This document shows, in pieces, positions 26,098 through 35,222 of a stretch of DNA of 64,000 nucleotides. The notes beneath the pieces were generated by a model. The model saw only the letters and a program-made list of their open reading frames with translations. It did not search any database and was not told where the DNA came from. The DNA is from an uncultured Lachnospiraceae bacterium (lineage in GTDB: Bacteria; Bacillota; Clostridia; Lachnospirales; Lachnospiraceae), in contig CARQVR010000001.1 of NCBI GenBank assembly GCA_949051815.1, positions 111,540 through 175,539 of the forward strand, written 5' to 3'. Position 1 is the first letter of the stretch, and the number at the start of each line of letters is the position of its first letter. Position numbers and translations under genes: made by a program.

Positions 26098-26240
26098 CTT
26101 TTACCGACCTTTCCCCGCATGATATATCCGTCTTCCTATGTTCCGGCGGTTCTTTGCCGCCCTGTAATCTTTATATACTTTACCACATTTTTCCCGATTT
26201 TCCTATCACATACATTCCGAATTAAAAAATTCTTCCGTAA

Positions 26241-26268
26241 TTCTTAATATGTTATGGTATATTATAAT
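26241..26268 (+). promoter_or_regulatory. Predicted promoter of the 26320 membrane protein gene
   Basis: Consensus -10 TATAAT at 26263-26268 in a very AT-rich region; the -35 (TTCTTA, 26241-26246, 16-bp spacer) is weak. Because this -10 lies downstream of the ATG at 26254, it supports the later start at 26320. Confidence 0.5.
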
Positions 26269-26319
26269 AGAGACAACTTAAAAATATGCGAAACAATTTA
26301 TTTACGAAAGGATAACCCG

Positions 26320-28137
26320 ATGCCATTAATGAATCAGGGAGCGCAGCCTGACACGCTCTCCTTCGGACATAGAAACCACCGGAATTCCCACACAAAGATA
26401 CCCTCCCTTTTACGGGGCGATCTTCTTTTTCTCTTATTGCTGCCTGCATTTTACGTCTTACTGCTGTTTTTGATCCGGCCGGTGGACGGCATCAACGACG
26501 ACTGGGGCATGTACAGCATCCTCTCGGGCGCGTATACAGGTACACCTGACGCTCATGTCATGTTTTTCCTCTATCCCCTTTCATGGCTGCTTTCAAAGCT
26601 CTATACCATGTGGAGCTTCATACCATGGTACGGGCTGTTTCAGCACGCCGTGCAGATACTGTGCCTTTATGCGGTTTACCGGCGCATCCTGCGGATCCGC
26701 CAGCGGCACAATCCGCAGGCCGCGCTCTGGCCGCCTGCCCTGGCCGCTTTTCTGCTCCTGTTTTTCATTATAGACCTGAACGTAATCGCGGAGGCGCAGT
26801 ACACCACCACCGCCGGACTGGCGGCTGCCGCGGCGCTGTTTTGCTTTATCACTTCCCGCGTCAACCAGTCGTTCGCCGGCTTTTTTCTGGACAATGTACC
26901 GACCCTGCTCTTTGCGTGGATCTCTTTCAGTATGCGCCAGAATATTTTCTATCTCATGCTGCCCATGGCCGGTATGCTCTGGCTCTGCAAATGGATCTCG
27001 GCCGCCAAAAATGAGTACGAAGGCGTGGCGGTCAGACTCCTTGGCTTCGCCCTGCTCTTATGTCTGGGCATGGGGCTGCTTTGGGGGGCAAACGCTGTCG
27101 CCTACTCCTCCGACGAATGGTCCGACTTCCGGAAAATCAACCACTACAGAGAGCGGGTAGGCGACTTTTACGGCTGGCCTGACTATGAAGAATGCGGGGA
27201 CGACCTGCGGGCGCTCGGTCTGGACGAGGAAGCTTACATGTACCGCAAAAGCGGCGCGCCCCACATCGGGTATGACATGTCCGTCTCCGACTGGAAACAA
27301 ATGCACGATCTGGCCAGACGGTGTTATCTGGACCGCACGAGCCTGAAAGAACGGCTGAAAAGCGCAGCGGTTTCCGCCGTAAATGTCTTTTTCTATCAGG
27401 ACGGAATGCAGCCCGCCAATCTGATCGCCGGATTCCTGCTGCTCCTTACCCCCGTGCTGATCTTTCTGGAGCGCAATGCCAGCGCCCTTTTCGTGTACCT
27501 GATGTATCTTTTCGGCCGGAGCGTGAGCTGGGGCTATGTGCTCTACGAGGGACGTTTCCCCAAGCGCATCGTCCAGCCCCTGATTACCGTGGATTTCCTG
27601 ATCCTTCTGGGCATCATTCTGGCCTTTAATCTGCTGCCCTCAGAAAACCGCAGACGGTACTATGTGCTTCTTCCCCTGCTCGGCTGCCTGAGCCTTTTTT
27701 CGGTGTATGCCACCCACCGGGACGTGGCGGTTAACTACCGCGTCCACGAAGAGACATGGCGGGAGCTTCGGGAATACTGTCTGGCACATCCGGACAATTT
27801 CTACATATGGACTTACGGCTCCGGAACGCTGGAGCATTTCTACGAGACGCCCTTTGGACGGGGACAGGATACATACCAGAATTTCATCTACACCAACTGG
27901 GGGGTGATCTGCAATCCCAACACACAAAAAAAGCTCGCTGATCAGAACATCGGCGACTTCGGACGGGATGTGGTGAACAGCGAACATGTATACTTTATTC
28001 TGCAGGAGGCCCCCTACAATGAGGAGCACCCTGTAATCATGTACTTCCGGCATACCTTTCAGGCAGGCCTTTCCGTCGCGGACAGCTTTACCGCCGGGGA
28101 CACCGTTTACATGGTGTACCAACTTTATCCTCTGTGA
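26320..28137 (+). CDS. Polytopic GT-C-like membrane protein
   Basis: 605 residues. A polar N-terminus of about 38 residues, then some eleven hydrophobic segments and a soluble C-terminal domain. VDGINDDWGMYSILSG after the first helix carries the paired Asp of GT-C transferases. The C-terminal domain includes FYIWTYGSGTLEHFYETPFGRG. GAAAGGATAA precedes ATG 26320. It stands alone on the plus strand, divergent from the SGNH gene and overlapping the convergent gene 28125-29966 by 13 bp. Substrates unknown. Confidence 0.75.
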   Translation: MPLMNQGAQPDTLSFGHRNHRNSHTKIPSLLRGDLLFLLLLPAFYVLLLFLIRPVDGINDDWGMYSILSGAYTGTPDAHVMFFLYPLSWLLSKLYTMWSFIPWYGLFQHAVQILCLYAVYRRILRIRQRHNPQAALWPPALAAFLLLFFIIDLNVIAEAQYTTTAGLAAAAALFCFITSRVNQSFAGFFLDNVPTLLFAWISFSMRQNIFYLMLPMAGMLWLCKWISAAKNEYEGVAVRLLGFALLLCLGMGLLWGANAVAYSSDEWSDFRKINHYRERVGDFYGWPDYEECGDDLRALGLDEEAYMYRKSGAPHIGYDMSVSDWKQMHDLARRCYLDRTSLKERLKSAAVSAVNVFFYQDGMQPANLIAGFLLLLTPVLIFLERNASALFVYLMYLFGRSVSWGYVLYEGRFPKRIVQPLITVDFLILLGIILAFNLLPSENRRRYYVLLPLLGCLSLFSVYATHRDVAVNYRVHEETWRELREYCLAHPDNFYIWTYGSGTLEHFYETPFGRGQDTYQNFIYTNWGVICNPNTQKKLADQNIGDFGRDVVNSEHVYFILQEAPYNEEHPVIMYFRHTFQAGLSVADSFTAGDTVYMVYQLYPL

Positions 28138-29966
28138 ATACGACCGCGCCCGAACAGCAAAAGCGCCAGCACCGCAACCGACAGCATCAGCGGATATACA
28201 TAGCGGGTCAGCACACATGGCCCCAAAAGCAGCGTGCCCGCAAGCGCCAGCAGATACACCGCCGGAAGCAGCAGCGTCCGCTTTTTCAGACCGATACAGC
28301 AGAGACAGAAAAATAAAAGCAGATAGCAGGTAAAGGCAGGCTGCATCACAAGCGCTGCGGGCGGACAGTACCGCCACAGCTCATCCCCCGCCGCGAAATA
28401 CCGGTAAAGGGACTGCAAAGGCTGCAGCTTCTGGTGCCGCACATAGCCGGGCGCAAGCGCCTCCATATAGGGCTGCTGGTCACTTGGATAGGTGATTTGC
28501 AGATACCCTTTCGCATAGGAATACACATCATTCAGATAGGTCACATCCGTCAGATCCCACATTCCCTTATTTTTCAAAAGAAACGCCTGTAAATACGCTC
28601 CGGGATAGCGAAGCCCCAGTGAGACCCACTCTCTGGCGAAAATCCGAAGCGTCTCGCGGTCGCCCGCAATGTCCTTCTTGCTCCTGTCCGCAATGGCAGG
28701 CACATATTCCGGAAGGTTTTCTCCCCACACCGCTGCGACTGCCTCCAGGTCCTCCTGCGTCAGCTCCTCCTCATGATACTGCACCACTCTGGCGATCTGC
28801 TGGGCCGGAACACTCAGCATTTCTCTGGCGTAAGTGTCGCTTGTGGCCGAAGACGCCTGCACCATCAGCGTATTGAGAACCAGATACAGCAGAAAAGCCG
28901 CCCCGTGGACCCCACAGATTTTTTTGAAACAGGGCTTTCTTCGCAGTACCGAAAAAGTTACGGCGAGCACATACAAAATCCACGCGTAAACACTGTTGTT
29001 CCGGAACAGCAAAAGCAAGACCGTCAAAAGCCCGTAGCAGACAAACCATCCCTTTCCAAGGCTCTCCTCCTCCGTCGCCAGCTCATAAGCAAACGCCGTA
29101 AACACCATGGTGAGCGCCGCATATATGGTGTCCTTCGTGATGGACACAGCCAGCATCCCGTGGGTGGGAAAGACAGCCGCAAACAGGACGAAAGCGTAGC
29201 AGAGAAGCTTCGACACGCCCCGTCTGCAAAGGAAACAGTAAACCCAGGCAAAGCAGGCCGCCACCACAGCCATCTGTAAAACAGAATAGAGCGCCAGTCC
29301 CGCCCGATCCGCATTCGGCAGAAAAGACAAAAGTTCTCCCACCCCGAGACACCCTTTCAGCATGAGCGTATGAATCAGCGGATGGTGGGTGGTCAGACCG
29401 CTTGCCCGGATCTGGTCGAGCTGGGGAATCACGTCATAGGCCATGATCGCCGGATAATAGGTGGCAAAGGGAATACAGAATCCCCCAAAGATCAGCGCGA
29501 AGGCTCCCGGAAAGGAACCCTTCCGCCCGGCACATGCCTCTGCCGCGCCCGCACCTTTTTCCGACACACATGTCAGTTCATCGGTCCGCCGCTTTGCCAG
29601 AAAAAAGAGTCCGTTCAGCCCTGCAAGCGTCATAGGCGTAAAGCACATCACCCACAAAACCGCCTCCGGCACACCGCAGATCCCCGGATGGCTGTAAACA
29701 AGCCCCAACACCTGCAGCGCGGCAAATCCGGCCGCCAGAAGCCCCCTCACCACACCGGGAAAGAAAACTTCCTCTAAAAACAAAGCTCTTTTCCACAGAC
29801 TGTACAGTCCGAAGAGCAGAGCCAGCGGGAAAATCCCCATTGTGTAAACGCTCCCCTGCGCGCGAAGGAGGAGAAATATCCGTCCGGCACAGACCAGGGG
29901 CAAAAGCGCTGCTACACCCGTAAGCGCCAGTTCCCGCGCCGAACCGTTTTTTCCTGTCTTTTCCAT
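28125..29966 (-). CDS. Polytopic membrane protein, DUF6020-like
   Basis: 613 residues with about fourteen hydrophobic segments. The central motif YYPAIMAYDVIPQLDQI followed by THHPLIHTLML matches what I know of DUF6020 proteins, a Firmicute family related to GT-C transferases. A following FRNNSVYAW segment is also typical. ATG 29966 has AGGGAG upstream; the longer frame starts in the terminator of the preceding gene. It lies downstream of the GT2 gene at 30042-30974, separated from it by that terminator. Confidence 0.72.
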   Translation of the reverse strand: MEKTGKNGSARELALTGVAALLPLVCAGRIFLLLRAQGSVYTMGIFPLALLFGLYSLWKRALFLEEVFFPGVVRGLLAAGFAALQVLGLVYSHPGICGVPEAVLWVMCFTPMTLAGLNGLFFLAKRRTDELTCVSEKGAGAAEACAGRKGSFPGAFALIFGGFCIPFATYYPAIMAYDVIPQLDQIRASGLTTHHPLIHTLMLKGCLGVGELLSFLPNADRAGLALYSVLQMAVVAACFAWVYCFLCRRGVSKLLCYAFVLFAAVFPTHGMLAVSITKDTIYAALTMVFTAFAYELATEEESLGKGWFVCYGLLTVLLLLFRNNSVYAWILYVLAVTFSVLRRKPCFKKICGVHGAAFLLYLVLNTLMVQASSATSDTYAREMLSVPAQQIARVVQYHEEELTQEDLEAVAAVWGENLPEYVPAIADRSKKDIAGDRETLRIFAREWVSLGLRYPGAYLQAFLLKNKGMWDLTDVTYLNDVYSYAKGYLQITYPSDQQPYMEALAPGYVRHQKLQPLQSLYRYFAAGDELWRYCPPAALVMQPAFTCYLLLFFCLCCIGLKKRTLLLPAVYLLALAGTLLLGPCVLTRYVYPLMLSVAVLALLLFGRGRIHRG

Positions 29967-29986
29967 AATCCGTCTCCCTATCCGTC

Positions 29987-30018
29987 TAAAAGGGCATGTC
30001 CAATCGCCGGACATGCCC
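29987..30018 (-). terminator. Rho-independent terminator after the GT2 gene
   Basis: Perfect 10-bp stem GGGCATGTCC/GGACATGCCC with a 7-nt loop, followed on the minus strand by TTTT. It separates the GT2 gene from the DUF6020-like gene, whose start is only 21 bp beyond. Confidence 0.75.
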
Positions 30019-30041
30019 CGTCTGTTTATGCACACGCCGCT

Positions 30042-30974
30042 TTACTTCTCACGCAGACGCCTTGTCACAAGCGTCAGTCTGTACTCGAAATCACGCCTGT
30101 TCTTTAATGCCATATTGGACAGCATCAGCCCCGCAAACAGAGACTGCAAAGCCGCCAGCCCGATAATCCCGCAGACGATAAGCGTGGGAAACCGGTCCAC
30201 AAGCCCCGTCTCAATGTAGGTAATCAGAATGGGGATAAAGAATACCACCGCAAGCAGCATGAGAATAATCGAGCACAGCCCGAAGAACCCGAAGGGCTTG
30301 TAATCCCGATAGAGCTTCATAATCGTATGGAGCACCTTGAAGCCGTCCGAAAAGGTGTTCAGTTTCGACTCGCTGCCCTCGGGCCTGTCCCGGTAATCCA
30401 CAATCACATTTTCGATCTGCATGTTATTATAGACCGCGTGGATGGTCATTTCCGTCTCAATCTCGAATCCTGTGGAAAGCACAGGGAAAGTTTTCACAAA
30501 GCCGTAGCTGAACGCGCGGTAACCTGTCATGATATCCTTGATGTCGCAGTGAAAAAGCCTGTTGATGCTGCCGCGCACAATGGAATTGCCGAAGTTATGA
30601 AACGGTCTTTTATTCTCCGTAAAATAAGTGGAGGAAAGCCTGTCTCCCACCACCATATCCGCACTGTGAAGAAGCACCTTGTCCGCCATTTCTCTTGCAT
30701 ACTCCATGGGGTAGGTGTCATCGCCGTCCACCATGATATAGCACTCCGCCTCGATCTCACGGAACATTCTGCGGATCACATTGCCTTTTCCCTGCATATG
30801 CTCATACCGGATTACCGCACCGGCATCTCTTGCGAGCTCCACCGTGCGGTCGGTAGAATTATTGTCATAGACATAGATCACCGCCTCGGGCAGCGCTTCT
30901 CTGGCGTCACCCACCACCTTGGCAATGGTCTTCTCCTCATTATAACAGGGAATCAATACTGCTATCTTATCCAT
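30042..30974 (-). CDS. GT2 glycosyltransferase, dolichol-phosphate-mannose-synthase-like
   Basis: 310 residues: a GT-A domain with PCYNEEKTI (9-17), VYDNNSTDRT and the metal-binding DGDDTYP, followed by two C-terminal hydrophobic segments (about 230-255 and 263-290). This plan fits polyprenyl-phosphate glycosyltransferases that move a sugar from a nucleotide to undecaprenyl phosphate on the inner face. The product would be flipped by a GtrA protein (19884-20351) and used by GT-C enzymes in this window. A terminator follows. Confidence 0.88.
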   Translation of the reverse strand: MDKIAVLIPCYNEEKTIAKVVGDAREALPEAVIYVYDNNSTDRTVELARDAGAVIRYEHMQGKGNVIRRMFREIEAECYIMVDGDDTYPMEYAREMADKVLLHSADMVVGDRLSSTYFTENKRPFHNFGNSIVRGSINRLFHCDIKDIMTGYRAFSYGFVKTFPVLSTGFEIETEMTIHAVYNNMQIENVIVDYRDRPEGSESKLNTFSDGFKVLHTIMKLYRDYKPFGFFGLCSIILMLLAVVFFIPILITYIETGLVDRFPTLIVCGIIGLAALQSLFAGLMLSNMALKNRRDFEYRLTLVTRRLREK

Positions 30975-31045
30975 TCTCTATCTCCCGTACTCTCAATCTT
31001 ACTTCTCAGTTTACCACAGTTTGCCAGTCTTTACTATCCGAATTT

Positions 31046-32581
31046 CTAAAATCCCTGATAGATAAACTCTGACGCGCTGTACCCCGGCCCGTAATATCCC
31101 AGCAGAATAACCGCAAACAATAACGCGTACCAGAGCATCCAGCGAAGCGCCAGGGGCTTCGCCCCAATCCACTCCCGCACCGAACCTTTTCTCTGATACA
31201 GGGACACCGCCCAGAGCAGCAGCAGGGAGAGAACCGTCACCGCCGTCTCGATCCCGTCAAGGCCAAGCTGCAGCAGCGAGCCGTCCCAGAGGATATGCGG
31301 ATTCCATACACGCACCGCCTCTCCCAGCATGGCAAACGCGTCTCCTGTGGAGGCTGCCCGGAAAAACAAATCGCCGATACAAACCAGAAAGAAAGTGCGC
31401 AGGATGCGGACGCCATTTAAGAACCGGCCCTCCCCGTTTAAATGAAGCCGCTCATTCAGACGGGCGAAGGGCGGCGCAAGCAGCTCCTCCATCACAATAT
31501 AGAACCAGTGCAACAGCCCGGAGCCGATCACAAACTTCCAGTCGCCGCCGTGCCAGATGCCCACCGTGAGCCACAGAACGAACATAGCCGCAAACGTGGC
31601 GTACTGTTTTCCGCGCTTTTTACCAAACTTTTTCCTGAAAGACTGATTCAGGTTCGTAAAGAGTTTTGACCGGAGAAGCGGATAAAAAACATAGTCCTTC
31701 ATCCACACGCCCAGCGTAATATGCCATCTGCGCCAGTATTCCGCCACGCTCTTCGCGAAAAAGGGCGTCTGAAAGTTTTCCGGCAGGGCGATTCCCAGAC
31801 TCTGCGACAATCCCAATACAATGTCCATACAGCCGGAGAAATCGGTGTATAGCTGAAACGCGTAACAGACGGTGGCCACCCAGATATACGCGCCCGGATA
31901 TCCCTCATAGTCCCCGTAAACCGTGTTCACCAAAACGCCAAGCCGCTCGGCAATCACCAGTTTCTTAAAAAATCCCCAGATCATGCGCTGCAGTCCACGC
32001 GTCACCTGTTTATAATCAAAGTCGTGCGGGGCAAAAAACTGCGCCGCGTGCTCCCTGTATTTTAAGATCGGCCCCGAAATGAGATTCGGAAAATACAGCC
32101 CGTAGAGCGCAAGTCTGCCGAAGTTTTTCTGAGGTCCGGCCAGTCCGTAGTAGACGTCGATCACATACCCCAAAAGCGAAAACGTATAAAAGCTCACCCC
32201 CAGAGGCACCAGAAAATCCACACCGGAAATAAGCTCCCCTGGCCCGCCGAAAAGATGCACGACGCCATCCACGGTATTAATGAAAAAATTGACATATTTC
32301 AGGGCAAAAAGAATGCCTATATTGACTAATATAGTCACAGCAAGAATGCCTCTGCGCCTCTTTTCCGCCTCCGCAGGCGTCCCTGCAAGAAGCTTCGTCC
32401 CGGCGTAACAGGCGCCCACGGATACAACCGGATAGAAAAGCAGCGCCCCCTGTCCCGCAAGCAGGCAGTACGCTGCGCTGCCAGACAAAAGAAATCCCCA
32501 CTGCAGCTTACGGGGAATACAGTAATAAACAATTAATAAAACAATAAAAAAACACAAAAAATAAAAGGAAGTGATACCCAT
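31046..32581 (-). CDS. MBOAT-family membrane O-acyltransferase
   Basis: 511 residues, polytopic. LYTDFSGCMDIVLGLSQ (about 244-260), YWRRWHITL around His287, GIWHGGDW with His344 and a second His at 358 are the MBOAT landmarks. ATG 32581 follows a GGAGGCGGATG region; the frame to 32677 would start beyond its own predicted promoter, so it is rejected. Divergent from a second MBOAT gene at 32689, with promoters that overlap in the 107-bp spacer. No SGNH partner is directly attached to this copy; the SGNH gene at 34155 belongs to the divergent operon. Confidence 0.9.
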   Translation of the reverse strand: MGITSFYFLCFFIVLLIVYYCIPRKLQWGFLLSGSAAYCLLAGQGALLFYPVVSVGACYAGTKLLAGTPAEAEKRRRGILAVTILVNIGILFALKYVNFFINTVDGVVHLFGGPGELISGVDFLVPLGVSFYTFSLLGYVIDVYYGLAGPQKNFGRLALYGLYFPNLISGPILKYREHAAQFFAPHDFDYKQVTRGLQRMIWGFFKKLVIAERLGVLVNTVYGDYEGYPGAYIWVATVCYAFQLYTDFSGCMDIVLGLSQSLGIALPENFQTPFFAKSVAEYWRRWHITLGVWMKDYVFYPLLRSKLFTNLNQSFRKKFGKKRGKQYATFAAMFVLWLTVGIWHGGDWKFVIGSGLLHWFYIVMEELLAPPFARLNERLHLNGEGRFLNGVRILRTFFLVCIGDLFFRAASTGDAFAMLGEAVRVWNPHILWDGSLLQLGLDGIETAVTVLSLLLLWAVSLYQRKGSVREWIGAKPLALRWMLWYALLFAVILLGYYGPGYSASEFIYQGF

Positions 32582-32603
32582 ATTTTCATCCGCCTCCGTT
32601 TTC

Positions 32604-32632
32604 ACTATAGCACATGGTTGTAAATATTTCCA
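32604..32632 (-). promoter_or_regulatory. Predicted promoter for the 31046 MBOAT gene
   Basis: Minus strand: TGGAAA (32627-32632), 17-bp spacer, TATAGT (32604-32609) preceded by TGC. It overlaps the divergent promoter at 32618-32646, so the two MBOAT genes may compete for polymerase. Confidence 0.55.
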
Positions 32633-32646
32633 CAATACAGTAAAAT
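32618..32646 (+). promoter_or_regulatory. Predicted promoter for the 32689 MBOAT-SGNH operon
   Basis: TTGTAA (32618-32623), 17-bp spacer, TAAAAT (32641-32646). The leader ends in CGGAGGAG before ATG 32689. Confidence 0.55.
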
Positions 32647-32688
32647 AATTAGCAGATTCGGGTGTGAAAAATAACATCGGAGGAGACT

Positions 32689-34134
32689 ATGCTTTTTAAT
32701 TCCATAACCTTTGCCGTCTTCTTGCTGGCGGCCTTTATCCTGTACCATATCGTGCCTGTCAGGTTCCGGTGGATTTTCCTGCTGGGGGCAAGCTATGCCT
32801 TTTACATGAATCTCCACGCGGCCTACGGTCTTATGCTCTTTTTCACCACGATTCTCACCTACTTTCTGGCGCTTGGACTGGAAAAGGCGACAGCGCAGGC
32901 AAAAAAAAGACGCTGCCTGCTGGGGGGGGTTCTGCCTCTTGTAAGTATTCTTCTCGTCTTTAAGCTGGGGGCTCCCGTCATCAGCCGGATCAATGCCATG
33001 ATCGACGCTGGACGCCTGTCCTTACAGCCCCTCACTGTGAGAATCCTGCTGCCCGCGGGCGTTTCCTTCTACTTCTTTCAGTCCATGGGATATCTGATCG
33101 ACGTTTATAAGGGGAAAATCCGCGCCGAACGGCACTTCGGTTATTACGCCCTTTTCGTCTCCTTTTTCCCGCAGCTTCTGGCAGGCCCCATAGGCCGCGC
33201 GGAGGCGCTTTTGCCGCAGTTTAAAAAGGAGCGGCGTTTCGATTACGAGACAGTGACCTATGGCCTTAAGCTGATGGCATGGGGGTACTTTAAAAAGCTG
33301 GTGATCGCGGACGTGTTCGCCGCCACCGTAAACAAAGTGTACGACAATGCCCACAGCTATGTGGGACTTGTTTTTATCATCGTCACGGTGATGTTCGCCA
33401 TCGAAATCTACTGCGATTTTTCGGGCTACTCGGACATCGCCATCGGCTGCGCGAAACTCTTTGGCATAGAGCTTGCGACAAACTTTAAAAGCCCGTATCT
33501 CTCCTTTTCCGTGAAAGAATTTTGGAGCCGCTGGCATATTTCACTCTCCACATGGTTCCGGGACTATGTATATATTCCCCTTGGCGGCAGCCGGGTGCCG
33601 AAATGGCGAAACTGCCTGAATCTTCTTCTCACCTTTCTGGTAAGCGGCTTCTGGCATGGCAGCAGCCTGACATACATCCTCTGGGGCGCGATTCACGGCG
33701 CTTTGCAGATCGCGGAAACTTTGCTTTACCCGAAGACCAGACGAGGCGTTCCCGTCACCAGAAAGAAACACTGGTGGCAGCTTCCCGTTACCTTCGCGCT
33801 GCTCTGCTTTACCTGGATTTTTTTCCGGGCGAACACCATTCAGGACGCATTCTGGATTATTTCAAGGCTGTTCTGGGATATCGGGCGGCCGCTAAATTAC
33901 CTGAAAACCGCCGTGATCTGTCTGGATATGCCCTATTTATCCATGTTTGGTATGCTGCTGTCGGCGGTTGTGCTTTTCCTTTATGACCTGATTTCTCTCA
34001 GGCAGGACGTGATCGGGATGATTTCACGGCAGAAAGACCCCGTCCGCTATGGCGTTTACGTGCTGCTTCTGGTGGCGACCGCATTGTTTTCCTATAAGGG
34101 CATTGCGACGGAGTTTATCTATTTTCAGTTTTGA
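32689..34134 (+). CDS. MBOAT-family membrane O-acyltransferase
   Basis: 481 residues. YCDFSGYSDIAIGCAKLFGI (241-260), FWSRWHISL with His283, GFWHG with His323 and WGAIHG with His336 place it firmly in the AlgI-like branch. A strong ribosome binding site (GGAGGAG) precedes ATG 32689. The SGNH-like gene at 34155 follows 20 bp after the stop, giving the classic MBOAT-SGNH pair in which the MBOAT brings the acyl group across the membrane and the SGNH protein places it on the glycan. Acyl donor unknown; acetyl-CoA or an acyl-ACP are both possible. Confidence 0.92.
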   Translation: MLFNSITFAVFLLAAFILYHIVPVRFRWIFLLGASYAFYMNLHAAYGLMLFFTTILTYFLALGLEKATAQAKKRRCLLGGVLPLVSILLVFKLGAPVISRINAMIDAGRLSLQPLTVRILLPAGVSFYFFQSMGYLIDVYKGKIRAERHFGYYALFVSFFPQLLAGPIGRAEALLPQFKKERRFDYETVTYGLKLMAWGYFKKLVIADVFAATVNKVYDNAHSYVGLVFIIVTVMFAIEIYCDFSGYSDIAIGCAKLFGIELATNFKSPYLSFSVKEFWSRWHISLSTWFRDYVYIPLGGSRVPKWRNCLNLLLTFLVSGFWHGSSLTYILWGAIHGALQIAETLLYPKTRRGVPVTRKKHWWQLPVTFALLCFTWIFFRANTIQDAFWIISRLFWDIGRPLNYLKTAVICLDMPYLSMFGMLLSAVVLFLYDLISLRQDVIGMISRQKDPVRYGVYVLLLVATALFSYKGIATEFIYFQF

Positions 34135-34154
34135 TAATAAAAAGGAAGAACAAG

Positions 34155-35150
34155 ATGAATCGAAAAAAGACAATTCTCGTATTTACCATAAAGTGTATCG
34201 CTATTCCGGCGGCGGCGGTTTTGATTCTTTTTTTATTAAATATACCGTACCGGGAAATTGACGATGCGAAATATATGGATATGTGGAATCTGCGGATGCT
34301 GGGAAACCAGATCAACGACGTGGAGATCGCCAATGTGGGCAGCTCCCACGGCGCATATGACTTCATCTATGACGGACTGACGGAGGATGGCTATTCCTGC
34401 TTTAACTTCGGCAGCGTGAGCCAGACTTACCAATACGATCTCGCCCTGTTAAAGGAGTATGGATCGCATCTGGACGAGGGATGCGTGGTGTTTATCCCCG
34501 TCTCCTACTTTTCCTTCAACAATGAGACGGTGAATGAGAGCGAGGCGCAGGCGCTGTCCGTAAAATACTACCACTTTCTCTCCCCCAAAAACGTACCGGA
34601 CTATGATCTCTACACGGATATCGTAACCACCAGACTTCCCATCCTCTCCGCCGGGGAGGATCTCCTAAAGCTGCTGCCCGTGTTTTCCCCCTCCCTCAAG
34701 GTATTGGCCGCTGAGGAGGAATCGGACACAGGGTCCGCAGAGATGGACGAAGCCGCTGTCGCTGAGTTTGCAAATCGGGCCGCCATGCGTTTTGACCGGC
34801 ATTTCAACAACAAAGAAACGCTCTTTTTACCCGAGCGCGAAACGCAGCTCCTCTCCCTGATCGACTACTGCAAAAAACACGGGCTCACACCCGTGCTCAT
34901 CACCACACCTTTTTCTGTTTACTACAATAACCCCGTTCCGGAAGATTTTCTGGACCGCTTTTACGGCACCATCAACCGCATTGCATCTGACACAAATGTC
35001 AGTTATTACGACTATTCCCACGACGCAAGGTTTGGTGAAAACCTGACTTACTTTTCCGATTCCGACCATTTGAACGCGGAAGGCGCGGCGTATTTCATGG
35101 AAATCATCGCGGAGGAAGTGCCGGAGCTGAGGGAGGCGCTGGGGGAGTAA
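34155..35150 (+). CDS. SGNH-like acyltransferase partner of MBOAT
   Basis: 331 residues: an N-terminal membrane anchor (about 8-29) and an extracytoplasmic SGNH-like domain with NVGSSHGAYDF (GSSH at 62-65) and SDSDHLNAEG (Asp302, His305). The arrangement matches the DltD/AlgJ-type partners of MBOAT enzymes. AAGGAAGAACAAG precedes ATG 34155; a longer frame overlaps the MBOAT stop by four bases. Convergent with the AAA+/DUF4143 gene. Confidence 0.85.
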   Translation: MNRKKTILVFTIKCIAIPAAAVLILFLLNIPYREIDDAKYMDMWNLRMLGNQINDVEIANVGSSHGAYDFIYDGLTEDGYSCFNFGSVSQTYQYDLALLKEYGSHLDEGCVVFIPVSYFSFNNETVNESEAQALSVKYYHFLSPKNVPDYDLYTDIVTTRLPILSAGEDLLKLLPVFSPSLKVLAAEEESDTGSAEMDEAAVAEFANRAAMRFDRHFNNKETLFLPERETQLLSLIDYCKKHGLTPVLITTPFSVYYNNPVPEDFLDRFYGTINRIASDTNVSYYDYSHDARFGENLTYFSDSDHLNAEGAAYFMEIIAEEVPELREALGE

Positions 35151-35222
35151 CAAAAAATTTATTCCATTTTTATTGTCGAATACCTGTTGTGGTTTTCGCG
35201 GCTCTGTCTCATTCGAGTCCCG

